A stretch of DNA of 25,462 nucleotides, taken from the NCBI GenBank assembly GCA_964511405.1, contig CAZEFK010000104.1, positions 1-25,462 of the forward strand, in the 5' to 3' direction. Shown piece after piece: positions 14,461 through 22,512 of this stretch. Made by a program: the position numbers and the translations under genes. The notes beneath the pieces were generated by a model. It was not told where the DNA came from. It saw only the letters and a list, made by a program, of their open reading frames with translations, and made no database searches. Numbering within the stretch: the first letter of the stretch is position 1; every line of letters begins with the position of its first letter. Source of the DNA: CAZEFK01 sp964511405 (GTDB lineage: Bacteria; Pseudomonadota; Alphaproteobacteria; Elsterales; Elsteraceae).

Positions 14461-15623
14461 CCGCGGCCCGCCGCCTGACCCTGGGGCTGGGCGCCGCCCA
14501 GCTCGTCACCTGGGCGACCACCTTCTACCTGCCGGCCGTGTTTGCGGCGCCGGCCGGCGCCAGCCTGAGCGCGGCCCCGGCTGCCGTCCTCGGCGCCTTC
14601 TCCGGATCGCTGCTGCTCGCCGGCCTGTGCGCGCCGCGGATCGGCCGGCACATCGAGCGCCATGGCGGCCGCGGCGTGCTCGCCACGGGCGCCGGCGCCA
14701 CGGCCGCGGGCCTGCTGCTGCTGGCCGCAGCACCCGGCCTGCCGGCCTGGTATGGCGGCTGGGCCGTGCTCGGCCTCGGCATGGCCTGCGGGCTGTACGA
14801 CGCCGCCTTCGCCACCGTCGGCCGCCTGCTCGGCGATGCCGCGCCGCCGGTCATCACCGGCATCACGCTCATGGCCGGCTTCGCCAGCACGGTGGGCTGG
14901 CCGGCCGGCGCCGCGCTGGTCGCGGCGATCGGCTGGCGCGCCACCCTGGCCGCCTATGCGGCGCTGCAGCTCGGCCTGGTCCTGCCGCTGGTGCTGGCCG
15001 TGGTCCCGGCCGCAGCCGCTCCCACACCGGCCACCGCCGCTCCGGCCCGGCATGCCGGTGGGCCAGCGCTGCGGGCGGATCGGACGCTCGCCTGCCTGGC
15101 CGGCTTCTTCACGCTGCGCTGGCTGATCACCTCGGCGCTGGCGGTGTCGATCCTGCCGCTCCTGCGCGGACTGGGCTTGACGCCGGGCTGGGCGGTCCTG
15201 GTGGCGGCGATGATCGGCCCGGGACAGGTCGCCGGCCGCGTGCTCGAATGGAGCTTGGCCGGGCGGCTCGGCGTGCTGACCCGGGCGCGCTTGGGCGCCG
15301 CCCTCTTCCCCGGCGGCGTCGCGCTGCTGGCCGCGGCCGGGCCGGCTGCCGCGCCGGCCTTCGCGCTGCTGTACGGCATGAGCAACGGCATCCTGACCAT
15401 CAATCGGGGCACCCTGCCGCTGGCGCTGTTCGGCCCGGCCGGCTACGCCGCGCGTCTGGGCTGGCTCGCGATGCCGGTGCTGCTGGCCCAGGCGACGGCG
15501 CCGACCCTGGCCGCGCCGCTGACCGCAGCCCTGTCGTCCTCGTCGGTGCTGCTGCTGGCCGGGGCGCTGGCCGGCGCCGGAGGCTTGCTGCTCCTGCCGC
15601 TGCGTCTGCCCGACCGATCCTGA
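14457..15623 (+). CDS. Major facilitator superfamily transporter
   Basis: The 388-residue inner-membrane protein has about twelve hydrophobic segments. It starts LGLGAAQLVTWATTFYLPAV, has a Pro/Ala-rich central cytoplasmic linker near 180-205, and a second half opening CLAGFFTLRWLITSALAVS. Typical MFS features include the APRIGRHIERHGGRG loop between the second and third segments. Translation starts at GTG 14457, overlapping the acetyltransferase stop (GTGA), so the two are made together. It is probably a proton-driven exporter of the compound the acetyltransferase modifies, or of a related one; uptake cannot be excluded. The family is clear, the substrate is not. Confidence 0.86.
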   Translation: MTAARRLTLGLGAAQLVTWATTFYLPAVFAAPAGASLSAAPAAVLGAFSGSLLLAGLCAPRIGRHIERHGGRGVLATGAGATAAGLLLLAAAPGLPAWYGGWAVLGLGMACGLYDAAFATVGRLLGDAAPPVITGITLMAGFASTVGWPAGAALVAAIGWRATLAAYAALQLGLVLPLVLAVVPAAAAPTPATAAPARHAGGPALRADRTLACLAGFFTLRWLITSALAVSILPLLRGLGLTPGWAVLVAAMIGPGQVAGRVLEWSLAGRLGVLTRARLGAALFPGGVALLAAAGPAAAPAFALLYGMSNGILTINRGTLPLALFGPAGYAARLGWLAMPVLLAQATAPTLAAPLTAALSSSSVLLLAGALAGAGGLLLLPLRLPDRS

Positions 15624-15672
15624 TGCCGGCACGGTGGAATCGTGCCATCATAGACGGCGTTGGATCGGGAGC

Positions 15673-16374
15673 ATGCCAGCCGTGCCGCCACCGACCCCGG
15701 ACGCCATCTTCCAGCGAGCGCGGGCCCGGATGGTCGAACGCCATCTGGTGCGCGCCGGCGTCACCGACGCCCGGGTGCTGGCCGCCATGGGCCAGGTCCC
15801 GCGCGAGCACTTCGTGCCGCCGGACCTGGAGGCCGACGCCTACCGCGACCGGGCCCTGCCGATCGCCTGCGGCCAGACCATCTCGCAGCCCTATGTGGTG
15901 GCGCTGATGCTGCAGCTGGCCGAGATCGGCCCCGACGACCGGGTCCTCGACGTCGGCACCGGCTCCGGCTACGGCGCGGCCGTGGCCAGCCGCATCGCCC
16001 GCAGCGTCGTGTCGGTCGAGCGCGTCGAGCTGCTGACCGCCGCCGCCCGCAGCCGACTGCGCACGCTCGGCTACGACAATGTCCGGATCGAGGTCGGCGA
16101 CGGCAGCCTGGGCTGGCCGGCCGAAGCGCCCTATGACGCCATCCTGGTCGGCGCCGCCGCGCCCGCGGTGCCCCCGGCCCTGCGCCAGCAACTCGCCGAG
16201 GGTGGGCGCCTGGTCATGCCGATCGGCGGCGACCCGCGCCGCCATCACCTGGTGCGGCTGCGCCGGCGCGGCGAGCGCTATGACGAAGAGCTGCTTGATG
16301 CCGTCAGCTTCGTGCCGCTGATCGGCGCCCAAGGGTGGCGGGAGAGCCCGACGGGGGAGATCGAGGCCGGGTAG
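15673..16374 (+). CDS. pcm: Protein-L-isoaspartate O-methyltransferase
   Basis: The 233-residue enzyme transfers methyl from S-adenosylmethionine to isoaspartyl residues in aged proteins, starting their repair in the cytoplasm. The PCMT fold is evident: MVERHLVRAGVTDARVLAAM, then VPREHFVPP, the substrate-side GQTISQPYVVALM (67-79), SAM motif I DVGTGSGYGAAV (93-104), and APYDAILVGAAAPAVPPAL with GGRLVMPIG. The ATG at 15673 has a GGGAG ribosome site; the in-frame ATG at 15634 does not. It follows the MFS gene by 49 bases on the same strand but is probably an independent housekeeping gene. In many proteobacteria pcm sits near surE or nlpD, which are not seen here. Confidence 0.93.
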   Translation: MPAVPPPTPDAIFQRARARMVERHLVRAGVTDARVLAAMGQVPREHFVPPDLEADAYRDRALPIACGQTISQPYVVALMLQLAEIGPDDRVLDVGTGSGYGAAVASRIARSVVSVERVELLTAAARSRLRTLGYDNVRIEVGDGSLGWPAEAPYDAILVGAAAPAVPPALRQQLAEGGRLVMPIGGDPRRHHLVRLRRRGERYDEELLDAVSFVPLIGAQGWRESPTGEIEAG

Positions 16375-16384
16375 CGGCCCACTT

Positions 16385-16570
16385 TCAGCGATCGGCCAGT
16401 TCGGCATCTGCTTGCCGGCGCAGCGCCGCCTCGCTCCACTGGTTGAGACTCTTGCCGGACCGCTTCGCGGCCAGCGCTGCGCTCGCGTGGATCTCAGGAC
16501 TGACCCGCAGCACCAGCTTGCCCGAATAGGGCTTGTCGGGCTGCTTGGCTATCAGCGGGCGCCGGAGCAT
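16385..16570 (-). CDS. Orphan HicB-like ribbon-helix-helix antitoxin domain
   Basis: The 61 residues contain GKLVLRVSPEIHASAALAA followed by KRSGKSLNQWSEAAL. This matches the C-terminal ribbon-helix-helix DNA-binding part of HicB antitoxins, which usually read FSGRFNLRVPPELH...SLNQYV. Full HicB proteins are often about 110 residues or more with an RNase-H-like N-terminal part, which is missing here. No HicA toxin gene is found on either side. The frame is open further upstream, opposite the next gene, without a family match. It may be a small solitary regulator or the surviving tail of a decayed hicAB locus. It lies 10 bases past the pcm stop, convergent with it. Confidence 0.65.
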   Translation of the reverse strand: MLRRPLIAKQPDKPYSGKLVLRVSPEIHASAALAAKRSGKSLNQWSEAALRRQADAELADR

Positions 16571-16626
16571 GCTTCGTCGGCATATCGTGCAGCGCTCGGT
16601 GATGAATGCCTCAAGACGGGTCCAGG

Positions 16627-17070
16627 ATGGAACGGCCGCTACTGGTGAGCACGAGCGAATATGATGTTCCGCTGCTGATCGCGGAATGGGAATGGCTGGT
16701 TCCCGTCGCTGACACGCCGCTGTTCGTATCGGTGTTCGCCGATTGGGTTTTCGGCGCTCCCGATGGAAGCCTCTGGCGCCTATCCTCTCTGGAAGGTGAC
16801 TACGTCAGGATCGCCGCCAATTCGCGCGAGTACAACACGCTGAACAAGTCGTTCGAGTGGCTGGAAGACACATTCGCTGCGGGCTGGCAAGAAATTGCGC
16901 TTCGCCATGGCTTGGATCCGTCGATCCAGGAGTGCCTCGGATGGAAGCTGCATCCGCTCTTGGGTGGACAGTTTGAGATTGCCAATCTCGGGGTCTTCAG
17001 CATGCGCGTTTACCAGAGCTTGATGGGACAATTGCACCGGCAGCTGCGGGAGAGGCAGCGAACGGGATAA
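16627..17070 (+). CDS. Tdi1/DUF1851-type immunity protein homologue
   Basis: The 147-residue product ends in GWKLHPLLGGQFEIANLGV then YQSLMGQLHRQLRER. This matches the conserved end of the DUF1851 family, which includes the type VI immunity protein Tdi1 protecting Agrobacterium from the DNase Tde1. An N-terminal FADWVFGAPDGSLWRL and the SREYNTLNKSFEWLED segment fit the family too. It is cytosolic, with no signal peptide. The ATG at 16627 gives a family-like start; ATG 16606 adds seven residues, and neither has a strong ribosome site. No effector or secretion gene is nearby, so this is an orphan immunity gene, perhaps protecting against neighbours. Codon use is less GC-biased than the surrounding genes, suggesting transfer. 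Confidence 0.68.
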   Translation: MERPLLVSTSEYDVPLLIAEWEWLVPVADTPLFVSVFADWVFGAPDGSLWRLSSLEGDYVRIAANSREYNTLNKSFEWLEDTFAAGWQEIALRHGLDPSIQECLGWKLHPLLGGQFEIANLGVFSMRVYQSLMGQLHRQLRERQRTG

Positions 17071-17104
17071 GCCGCAGACTGGCAATATAGACTGTCACTG
17101 TAAC

Positions 17105-17167
17105 CCGATTTTTGGCCTCACCGACGAGGAGCGGCATGCAGTCATCGAAGCGACCCGGGCGCGATGA
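17105..17167 (+). pseudogene. Possible remnant of a small gene
   Basis: In the gap between the immunity gene and the convergent phnM a short frame reads NPIFGLTDEERHAVIEATRAR and then stops at TGA 17165-17167. LTDEER-AVI-like segments are common in the C-termini of small bacterial proteins. There is no start codon or ribosome site, so this looks like the tail of a decayed gene, though coincidence is possible in so short a frame. Confidence 0.25.
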
Positions 17168-17203
17168 CCAAGCGCGAGCTTGAGCTGACGAGCCCCGGAG
17201 CCC

Positions 17204-18346
17204 CTATGCCACCCGCTGGCCGGCCACCCACACCGCGCGCACCACCGGGTGACCGCCGATGTCGGCCACCCGCACCAGGTCGGCGCGCAGGCCGGGCGTG
17301 ATCTCGCCGCGGTCGGCCAGCCCCACCGAGCGGGCCGGGTTGCGGCTGACCAAGCGGATGGCGGCTGGCAGATCGTGGCCCAGGCCGGCGCCGGCGACCC
17401 GGAAGGCGGCCTCGAGCAGGCTCGACGGCACATAGTCCGACGACAGGATGTCGACCAGGCCGTCGCGGGCCAGGTCCAGGGCGCCGACATTGCCGGAATG
17501 CGAACCGCCCAGCACGACGTTGGGGGCGCCCATCAGCACCGCCAGCCCATGCTCGTGACTGGCGCGCGCCGCGGCCACCGTGGTCGGGAACTCGGCGACC
17601 GTCATGCCGTCGGCCACCGACTCGCCGACATGCTCGACGGTGGCGTCGTCGTGGCTCGCCAGCGCCAGCCCCCGCGCCGTGGCACCGGCCACGATCGCGC
17701 GCCGATGGGCGGCGCTGTAGCGGGCCTGGGCGGCCCGGCGCTCGGCCATGAAATGCTCGAACTCGAGCTCGTTGAGCTGGAACTTCTTCTGGTAGTACAG
17801 CCGGTATTTCGAGACGTCCACGAACTGCCGCTGGCCCGGCGTGTGGTCCATGATCGAGACCAGCCGCACCCGCGGGCTGTCGGCGGTCGCCTGGAACAGC
17901 TCGACCGCGCCGTCATAGCTGACTTCGCAGCGCAGATGGATGAAGTGGTCGGAACGCAGCATGCCCGCGCCCTGGGCGTCATGGACGGCGCCGAACATGG
18001 CGGTGAGGCCGTCCAGCCGGTCGGAGTCCTCCTTGACGTCGCCCAGCGCCACGGCATCGAACACCGTGGTGATGCCGGCCGCGGCGACCTGAGCGTCATG
18101 GGCGACCACGGCGGCGCGCGCCGGCCAGCGCACGCCGGGGCGCGGCCCGAAATGCTTCTCCAGGTTGTCGGTGTGCAGCTCGACCAGCCCCGGCAGCAGA
18201 TAGTCGCCGCCCAGGTCGACGGCCCCGGGCGCCCGGCTCGGCTTGTCGTCGACCGCGACGATGCGGCCATGGGCCAGCACCAGGCTGCCGAGGACGCAGG
18301 CGTCGGCGGTGACGACCTTGGCGTTGGTCAGGATCGTCTCGGTCAT
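17204..18346 (-). CDS. phnM: Ribose 1-methylphosphonate 5-triphosphate diphosphatase PhnM
   Basis: The 380-residue amidohydrolase removes pyrophosphate from alpha-D-ribose 1-methylphosphonate 5-triphosphate, giving the substrate that PhnJ cleaves. Visible are the metal-binding start LPGLVELHTDNLEKHFGPRPGV, then MDHTPGQRQF, the LASHDDATVEHV block and a late DILSSDYVPSSLL, all characteristic of PhnM. The ATG at 18346 follows AGAGGAG; the frame is open much further upstream through phnL but without function. It is the last gene of the phn operon, eight bases after phnL. In many operons phnN follows; here only a short gap and the immunity gene do. Length is normal. Confidence 0.93.
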   Translation of the reverse strand: MTETILTNAKVVTADACVLGSLVLAHGRIVAVDDKPSRAPGAVDLGGDYLLPGLVELHTDNLEKHFGPRPGVRWPARAAVVAHDAQVAAAGITTVFDAVALGDVKEDSDRLDGLTAMFGAVHDAQGAGMLRSDHFIHLRCEVSYDGAVELFQATADSPRVRLVSIMDHTPGQRQFVDVSKYRLYYQKKFQLNELEFEHFMAERRAAQARYSAAHRRAIVAGATARGLALASHDDATVEHVGESVADGMTVAEFPTTVAAARASHEHGLAVLMGAPNVVLGGSHSGNVGALDLARDGLVDILSSDYVPSSLLEAAFRVAGAGLGHDLPAAIRLVSRNPARSVGLADRGEITPGLRADLVRVADIGGHPVVRAVWVAGQRVA

Positions 18347-18354
18347 CAGCTCCT

Positions 18355-19074
18355 CTATGCCGCCGCGGCGTAGGGCGTCACCGCCACCGAGCGGGTCGCG
18401 ACCGCGGCCGAGATGTCGGCATCGTGGAACACCCCGACCAGCGCCGCACCCCGTTTCTTCGCGGCCTCGATCAGCCCGACGACGCGCGCCCGGTTTTCGG
18501 CGTCGAGCGCCGAGGTCGGCTCGTCGAGCAGCAGAATCGGATAGGGCCGGGCGAAGCCGCGGGCGATGTTGACCCGCTGCTGCTCGCCGCCCGAGAAGGT
18601 CTGCGGCGCCAGCGTCCACAGCCGGCGCGGGATGGCCAGGTGCTCCAGGAGCCGCGCCGCCTCGGCCTCGGCCATGGCCGGCGGCGTGCCGGCGCGCACC
18701 AGCGGCTCGGCCACCACCTGCAGGGCGCTGAGCCGGGGGATCACGCGCAGGAACTGGCTGACATAGCCGATGGTCAGGCGGCGCACCGCGACCAGCAGCT
18801 GCGGCGAGGCGCCGACCAGCTCGACCGGCCCGCCCCCCGGCCCGCCCTCGTGCCGCACCCGGATGCTGCCGCCCTGGGGCAGGTAATTGCCGTAGATGCA
18901 GCGCAGCAGCGTCGACTTGCCGGCGCCCGACGGGCCGCTCAGCACCACGCATTCGCCGGCGCCGACACGCAGGTCGGCGCCATCCAGCACGGTCAGTTCG
19001 ACGCCGCCCTGCTGGTGCAGGCGGAAGCGCTTGACCAGGCCGCGAACGTCGAGCGGAGGGGCCTCAGGCCGCAT
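18355..19074 (-). CDS. phnL: C-P lyase subunit PhnL, ABC-type ATPase
   Basis: The 239-residue ATPase-like protein works with PhnGHIJ rather than in transport; with PhnG, H and I it supports coupling of phosphonate to ATP ribose. Walker A is GPSGAGKST, followed by TLLRCIYGNYLPQGG typical of PhnL. The Q-loop lies in IGYVSQFLRVIPRLS, a PhnL hallmark, the signature is FSGGEQQRVNIARGF and Walker B is PILLLDEPTSALD. The ATG at 19074 follows GGGGAG; an in-frame start at 19104 is less likely. It is separated from phnK by 177 bases holding a perfect inverted repeat, the largest internal gap in this operon, while phnM follows at once. Confidence 0.93.
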   Translation of the reverse strand: MRPEAPPLDVRGLVKRFRLHQQGGVELTVLDGADLRVGAGECVVLSGPSGAGKSTLLRCIYGNYLPQGGSIRVRHEGGPGGGPVELVGASPQLLVAVRRLTIGYVSQFLRVIPRLSALQVVAEPLVRAGTPPAMAEAEAARLLEHLAIPRRLWTLAPQTFSGGEQQRVNIARGFARPYPILLLDEPTSALDAENRARVVGLIEAAKKRGAALVGVFHDADISAAVATRSVAVTPYAAAA

Positions 19075-19119
19075 GTCGGGCTCCCCGGTTCGTCGCGCCC
19101 GCAAGACTCGCCACCCCGG

Positions 19120-19227
19120 CCGTCATCCCCGCGAAAGCGGGGATCCAGCCGCCATGGCAAGCTCTCCATCGCGATGCCAGATGCAGACGTCGAGCCAGCT
19201 GGATCCCCGCTTTCGCGGGGATGACGG
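19120..19227. repeat. Perfect 30-bp inverted repeat between phnK and phnL
   Basis: The left arm (19120-19149) and right arm (19198-19227) are exact reverse complements across all 30 bases, with 48 bases between them. Each arm contains its own hairpin: CCCCGC, a GAAA (or TTTC) loop, GCGGGG. The arm contains CGTCATCCCCGCGAAAGCGG, a palindrome family widely dispersed in proteobacterial genomes. The transcript could fold as two small hairpins or one very long stem. This is probably a REP/BIME-like dispersed pair; it may also stabilise upstream mRNA or dampen phnL-phnM expression. There is no transposase or target-site duplication in view. Confidence 0.85.
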
Positions 19228-19251
19228 AACGGAAGTGCATCATTCCTGCCA

Positions 19252-20022
19252 TCACAGCACCGAGGACACCAGCAACTGGGTATAGGGCTCCTGGGGATCG
19301 TCCAGGACCTGGTCGGTCAGGCCGGTCTCGATCACGCGGCCGCCCTGCATGACCAGGGTGCGGTCGGCGAGCAGGCGGGCCACGCCCAGGTCGTGGGTGA
19401 CCAGCACCGCGGCCAGCCCGAGCTCGTGCACCAGCGTCCGCACCAGGTCGATCAGGCGCGCCTGGACCGAGACGTCCAGGCCGCCGGTGGGCTCGTCCAT
19501 GAACACCAGGCGCGGCTCGCTGACCAGGTTGCGGGCGATCTGCAGGCGCTGCTGCATGCCCCCGGAAAACGTCTGGGGCCGGTCGTCGATGCGGTCCGGC
19601 GCAATTTCCAGCCGCTGCAGCCACTGGCCGGCGGCGGCGCGGATCTGGCCGTAATGCCGCGCGCCGTTGGCCATCAGCCGTTCGCCGACATTGGCGCCGG
19701 CCGAGACGCCGAAGCGCAGGCCGTCGCGCGGGTTCTGGTGCACGAAGCCCCATTCGGTGCGGGCCAGCCGCCGCCGCTCGGCCTCGCTCAAGCCGTAGAC
19801 ATCGACCTCGCGGCCATCGGCCATGCGGTAGGCCAGGCGCCCCGCGTCGGGCGGCTCCAGCCCGGCCAGGCAGCGCAGCAGCGTGGTCTTGCCGGCGCCG
19901 CTCTCGCCGACGATGGCCATGACCTCGCCGGGCCAGAGCTGGAAGCCGACGCGGTCGACCGCGGCGCGGGCGCCGAAGCGGCGGGTGATGCCGTCGGCGG
20001 TGAGCAGCGGGGCGTCGATCAT
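19252..20022 (-). CDS. phnK: C-P lyase subunit PhnK, ABC-type ATPase
   Basis: The 256-residue ATPase binds the PhnGHIJ core and is needed for C-P lyase function; it is not a transport ATPase despite resembling oligopeptide ATPases. Walker A is GESGAGKTTLL, the Q-loop region reads WGFVHQNPRDGLRFGVSAG, a PhnK-specific stretch, the signature is FSGGMQQRLQIARNL and Walker B is RLVFMDEPTGGLD. Its ATG at 20022 overlaps the phnJ stop (ATGA at 20019-20022). A longer frame to 20067 is rejected because the overlap start is the family N-terminus. It is followed by the inverted-repeat gap before phnL. Confidence 0.94.
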   Translation of the reverse strand: MIDAPLLTADGITRRFGARAAVDRVGFQLWPGEVMAIVGESGAGKTTLLRCLAGLEPPDAGRLAYRMADGREVDVYGLSEAERRRLARTEWGFVHQNPRDGLRFGVSAGANVGERLMANGARHYGQIRAAAGQWLQRLEIAPDRIDDRPQTFSGGMQQRLQIARNLVSEPRLVFMDEPTGGLDVSVQARLIDLVRTLVHELGLAAVLVTHDLGVARLLADRTLVMQGGRVIETGLTDQVLDDPQEPYTQLLVSSVL

Positions 20023-20852
20023 TCGGCCGCCGCCCGGCGCGCGCCGCAGTAGTCGGTGTCGGAGCACACGAAGCGCCTGGTCCCGGCATCGTCGACGATC
20101 ATCTCGTCCAGGAAGCTGTCACCGGCCCCGCACAGGGCGCAACGCTGGGTCCAGCGCTCGATGCGGAACGGGTGGTCGTCGAAGTCCAGGCTACGCACCG
20201 GCGTAAAGGGCGGGACGGCATAGAGCCGCTTCTCGCGGCCGGCACCGAACAACATCAGGGCCGGCGCGCGGTCGAGCTTGGGATTGTCGAACTTGGGGAT
20301 CGGCGACGGGCTCATCAGGTACCGGCCATTGACCACCACCGGATAGTCGTAGCCGGTCGCGATATGGCCGTAGCGCGCGATGTCCTCGTAGAGTTTGACC
20401 GACATCACGGCATAGTCGGCGTGGGCGTGCATCATCCGGTTGACGGCGTTGCGCGGCTCCAGCCAGCGCAAGGGCTCCGGGATCGGCACCTGGAACACCA
20501 TGATCTGGCCTGATGCCAGCGGCGTCTCGGGGATCCGGTGGCGGGTCTGGATGATGGTCGCCTCGGCCGTGCGCTCGGTGGTGGCGACGCCGGCGGTGCG
20601 CGCGAAGAAGCGGCGGATCGAGATGGCGTTGGTGGTGTCGTCGGCGCCCTGGTCGATGACCTTGAGGGTGTCGCCGCGGCCGATGATGCTGGCGGTGACC
20701 TGGATGCCGCCGGTGCCCCAGCCATAGGGCAGCGGCATCTCGCGGCTGGAGAACGGCACCTGGTAGCCGGGGATCGCGACCGCCTTGAGCAGGCCGCGCC
20801 TGATCATGCGCTTGGTCTGCTCGTCCAGGAACGCGAAGTTGTAGCCGGTCAT
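20019..20852 (-). CDS. phnJ: Carbon-phosphorus lyase catalytic subunit PhnJ
   Basis: The 277-residue radical-SAM enzyme breaks the C-P bond of ribose 1-alkylphosphonate 5-phosphate, releasing the alkane and a ribose cyclic phosphate. The four cysteines C238-x2-C241-x21-C263-x5-C269 reproduce the spacing of E. coli PhnJ, where C241, C244 and C266 hold the 4Fe-4S cluster and C272 forms the thiyl radical. Gly29 (AIPGYQVPF) corresponds to the glycyl-radical residue Gly32. The body is highly conserved: YGWGTGGIQVTAS, VIDQGADDTTNA, HRIPETPL, SPIPKFDNPK and FGAGREKRLYAVPPFT. It overlaps phnI and phnK by ATGA junctions. Every key residue is present, so the enzyme should be active. Confidence 0.97.
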   Translation of the reverse strand: MTGYNFAFLDEQTKRMIRRGLLKAVAIPGYQVPFSSREMPLPYGWGTGGIQVTASIIGRGDTLKVIDQGADDTTNAISIRRFFARTAGVATTERTAEATIIQTRHRIPETPLASGQIMVFQVPIPEPLRWLEPRNAVNRMMHAHADYAVMSVKLYEDIARYGHIATGYDYPVVVNGRYLMSPSPIPKFDNPKLDRAPALMLFGAGREKRLYAVPPFTPVRSLDFDDHPFRIERWTQRCALCGAGDSFLDEMIVDDAGTRRFVCSDTDYCGARRAAAE

Positions 20853-21919
20853 TCGGCGGCTGCCTTGGCACCCGTCCCGGCTTCGGCGCGGATGGTGCGG
20901 ATCAGCGTCAGCTCGGACTGGAAGTCGACATGGTGCGGCAGCTTCAGGTGCTGCACGAAGCCCGAGGCCTCGACATTGTCGGCATGCAGCAGCACGAATT
21001 CCTGGTCCTGCGCCGGCGCGCCGGCGGTCTCGCCCAGCTCGGACGCGCGCAGGGCACGGTCGCACAGCGCCATGGCCATGGCCTTGCGCTCGGCCTCGCC
21101 GAAGGCCAGGCCGTAGCCGCGCGTGAACTGCGGCGGCTCGGTGGCCGAGCCCTTGAACTGATTGACCAAGTCGCACTCGGTGACGGTGATCTCGCCCAGC
21201 ACCACCGGGAAGCCCAGCTCCTCGGGCACGAAGCTGACCTCGACGGCGCCGGTGCGGATCTCGCCGACGAAGGGATGGGTCGAGCCGTAGCCGCGCTGGG
21301 TCGAGTAGCCCATGGCCAGCAGGAAGCCCTCGTCGCCGCGTGCCAGCGCCTGCAGCCGCGCGTCGCGGGGCGCGGGGAAGCTGGGCGGGGTGCGGGTCAG
21401 GTCCACGGGCTCGGCCTGGGCCGGCGGCGACCGCTCGATCAGCCCCTCGGCGTTGAGCAGGTCGACGACCCGCGGCGCCGGCGGGATCGGCGCCGCGTGG
21501 GCCACGGGCCCGGGCGGCGCCCGCTCGAAATCGAGCAGGCGGTGGGTGTAGTCGAAGGTGGCGCCCAGCACCTGGCCGCCCGGCAGGTCCTTGAAGGTCG
21601 CCGAGATCCGGCGGCTGAGCCGGGCCCGTCCGGTGTCGATCGGCCGGCTCACGCCGAAGCGCAGCAGGGTGGTGCGGTAGGCGCGCAGCAGGAAGATCGC
21701 CTCGATCAGGTCGCCGCGCGCCTGGGCGATCGCCAGCGCCGCCACCTCGCGGTCATAGAGCGCGCCCTCGGTCATGACCCGGTCGACCGCCAGGCCCAGC
21801 TGCTGGTCGATCTGGTCGAGCCCGATCTCGGGCACGGCCGGGTCGCCGCGGCGGCGCCGGGCGAGCAGGCGATGGGCGGCGTCGATCGCCTGCTCGCCAC
21901 CCTTGACGGCTACGTACAT
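20849..21919 (-). CDS. phnI: C-P lyase core subunit PhnI
   Basis: The 356-residue PhnI is the nucleosidase-like core subunit which, with PhnG, H and L, joins phosphonate to the ribose of ATP in place of adenine. Diagnostic segments are MYVAVKGGEQAIDAAHRLL, MTEGALYDREVAALAIAQA, RISATFKDLPGGQVLGATFD and GYSTQRGYGSTHPFVGEIR. Later come VTECDLVNQFKG and FVLLHADNVEASGFVQHLK ending LPHHVDFQSEL. The ATG at 21919 has no better alternative and overlaps the phnH stop by ten bases. The stop overlaps the phnJ start. Length matches the family. Confidence 0.95.
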   Translation of the reverse strand: MYVAVKGGEQAIDAAHRLLARRRRGDPAVPEIGLDQIDQQLGLAVDRVMTEGALYDREVAALAIAQARGDLIEAIFLLRAYRTTLLRFGVSRPIDTGRARLSRRISATFKDLPGGQVLGATFDYTHRLLDFERAPPGPVAHAAPIPPAPRVVDLLNAEGLIERSPPAQAEPVDLTRTPPSFPAPRDARLQALARGDEGFLLAMGYSTQRGYGSTHPFVGEIRTGAVEVSFVPEELGFPVVLGEITVTECDLVNQFKGSATEPPQFTRGYGLAFGEAERKAMAMALCDRALRASELGETAGAPAQDQEFVLLHADNVEASGFVQHLKLPHHVDFQSELTLIRTIRAEAGTGAKAAAE

Positions 21920-22512
21920 GGGACGGCCTCCGTGGTACGGGGCAGCGCCGCCAGTCGATCGCCCGCGGCGAGCACGATGTCCAGGCCGCGCGGGAAGACC
22001 GATGTGGCGCGCCGGCGCTGGTCCCAGAACGCCGCCGGCAGCCCGTCGACCGCCAGCTCGGCGCGGCCGTCGATGCCGGCGCCGGCGAGCGCGATGCGCG
22101 CGCCGCGGCCCAAGCCGGCCACGGCCAGGACCAGGGTCGTCGAGGCGTCGGGCGCGGCGTCGGTGCCCAGGTCGAAGCGGTCGAGCGGCGGCAGGCCGGC
22201 GGGATCGGCGGCGAAGGCGAAGCGGCAGCGGCCCGGGTCCTCGACCACCGGCGCGCCGCAATGGAACCGGATGAAGCCGGCGGCGGCACCGGCCGCCGCG
22301 TCGAGCCACACCGGCGTGTCGGCGTCGCACAGGGTCAGCGCCACGGCCAAGGCCGCCGGCGGCAGCGGCAGGCCGGCCGGCGCCAGCGCCGCGGCGGTCG
22401 CGATGCCGCCCGGCCGGCTCATGGCGTCGAGCAGGGCGCGGAAGGTCGCCTGGGCGGCCGGCACCGGGTCGGCAAAGCCGGGCGGAATGCGCGAGAGGTC
22501 GAGAGCGGTCAT
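21910..22512 (-). CDS. phnH: C-P lyase core subunit PhnH
   Basis: The 200-residue PhnH belongs to the PhnGHIJ core; it has a PLP-transferase-like fold but binds no cofactor, and is thought to be structural. Recognisable are the start IPPGFADPVPAAQATFRALLDAM, then SRPG near residue 32-35, TLCDADTPVWLD, FHCGAPV and a C-terminal FPRGLDIVLAAGDRLAALPRTT, all usual for the family. Its start overlaps the phnG stop (ATGA at 22509-22512), and its end overlaps phnI by ten bases. Composition is even more alanine-rich than typical, in line with the high GC of the genome. Confidence 0.93.
   Translation of the reverse strand: MTALDLSRIPPGFADPVPAAQATFRALLDAMSRPGGIATAAALAPAGLPLPPAALAVALTLCDADTPVWLDAAAGAAAGFIRFHCGAPVVEDPGRCRFAFAADPAGLPPLDRFDLGTDAAPDASTTLVLAVAGLGRGARIALAGAGIDGRAELAVDGLPAAFWDQRRRATSVFPRGLDIVLAAGDRLAALPRTTEAVPCT

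Noticed and set aside
14370..15632. 420-residue minus-strand frame opposite the MFS gene
   Set aside because: Low-complexity Gln/Arg/Gly antisense translation of a high-GC membrane protein gene.
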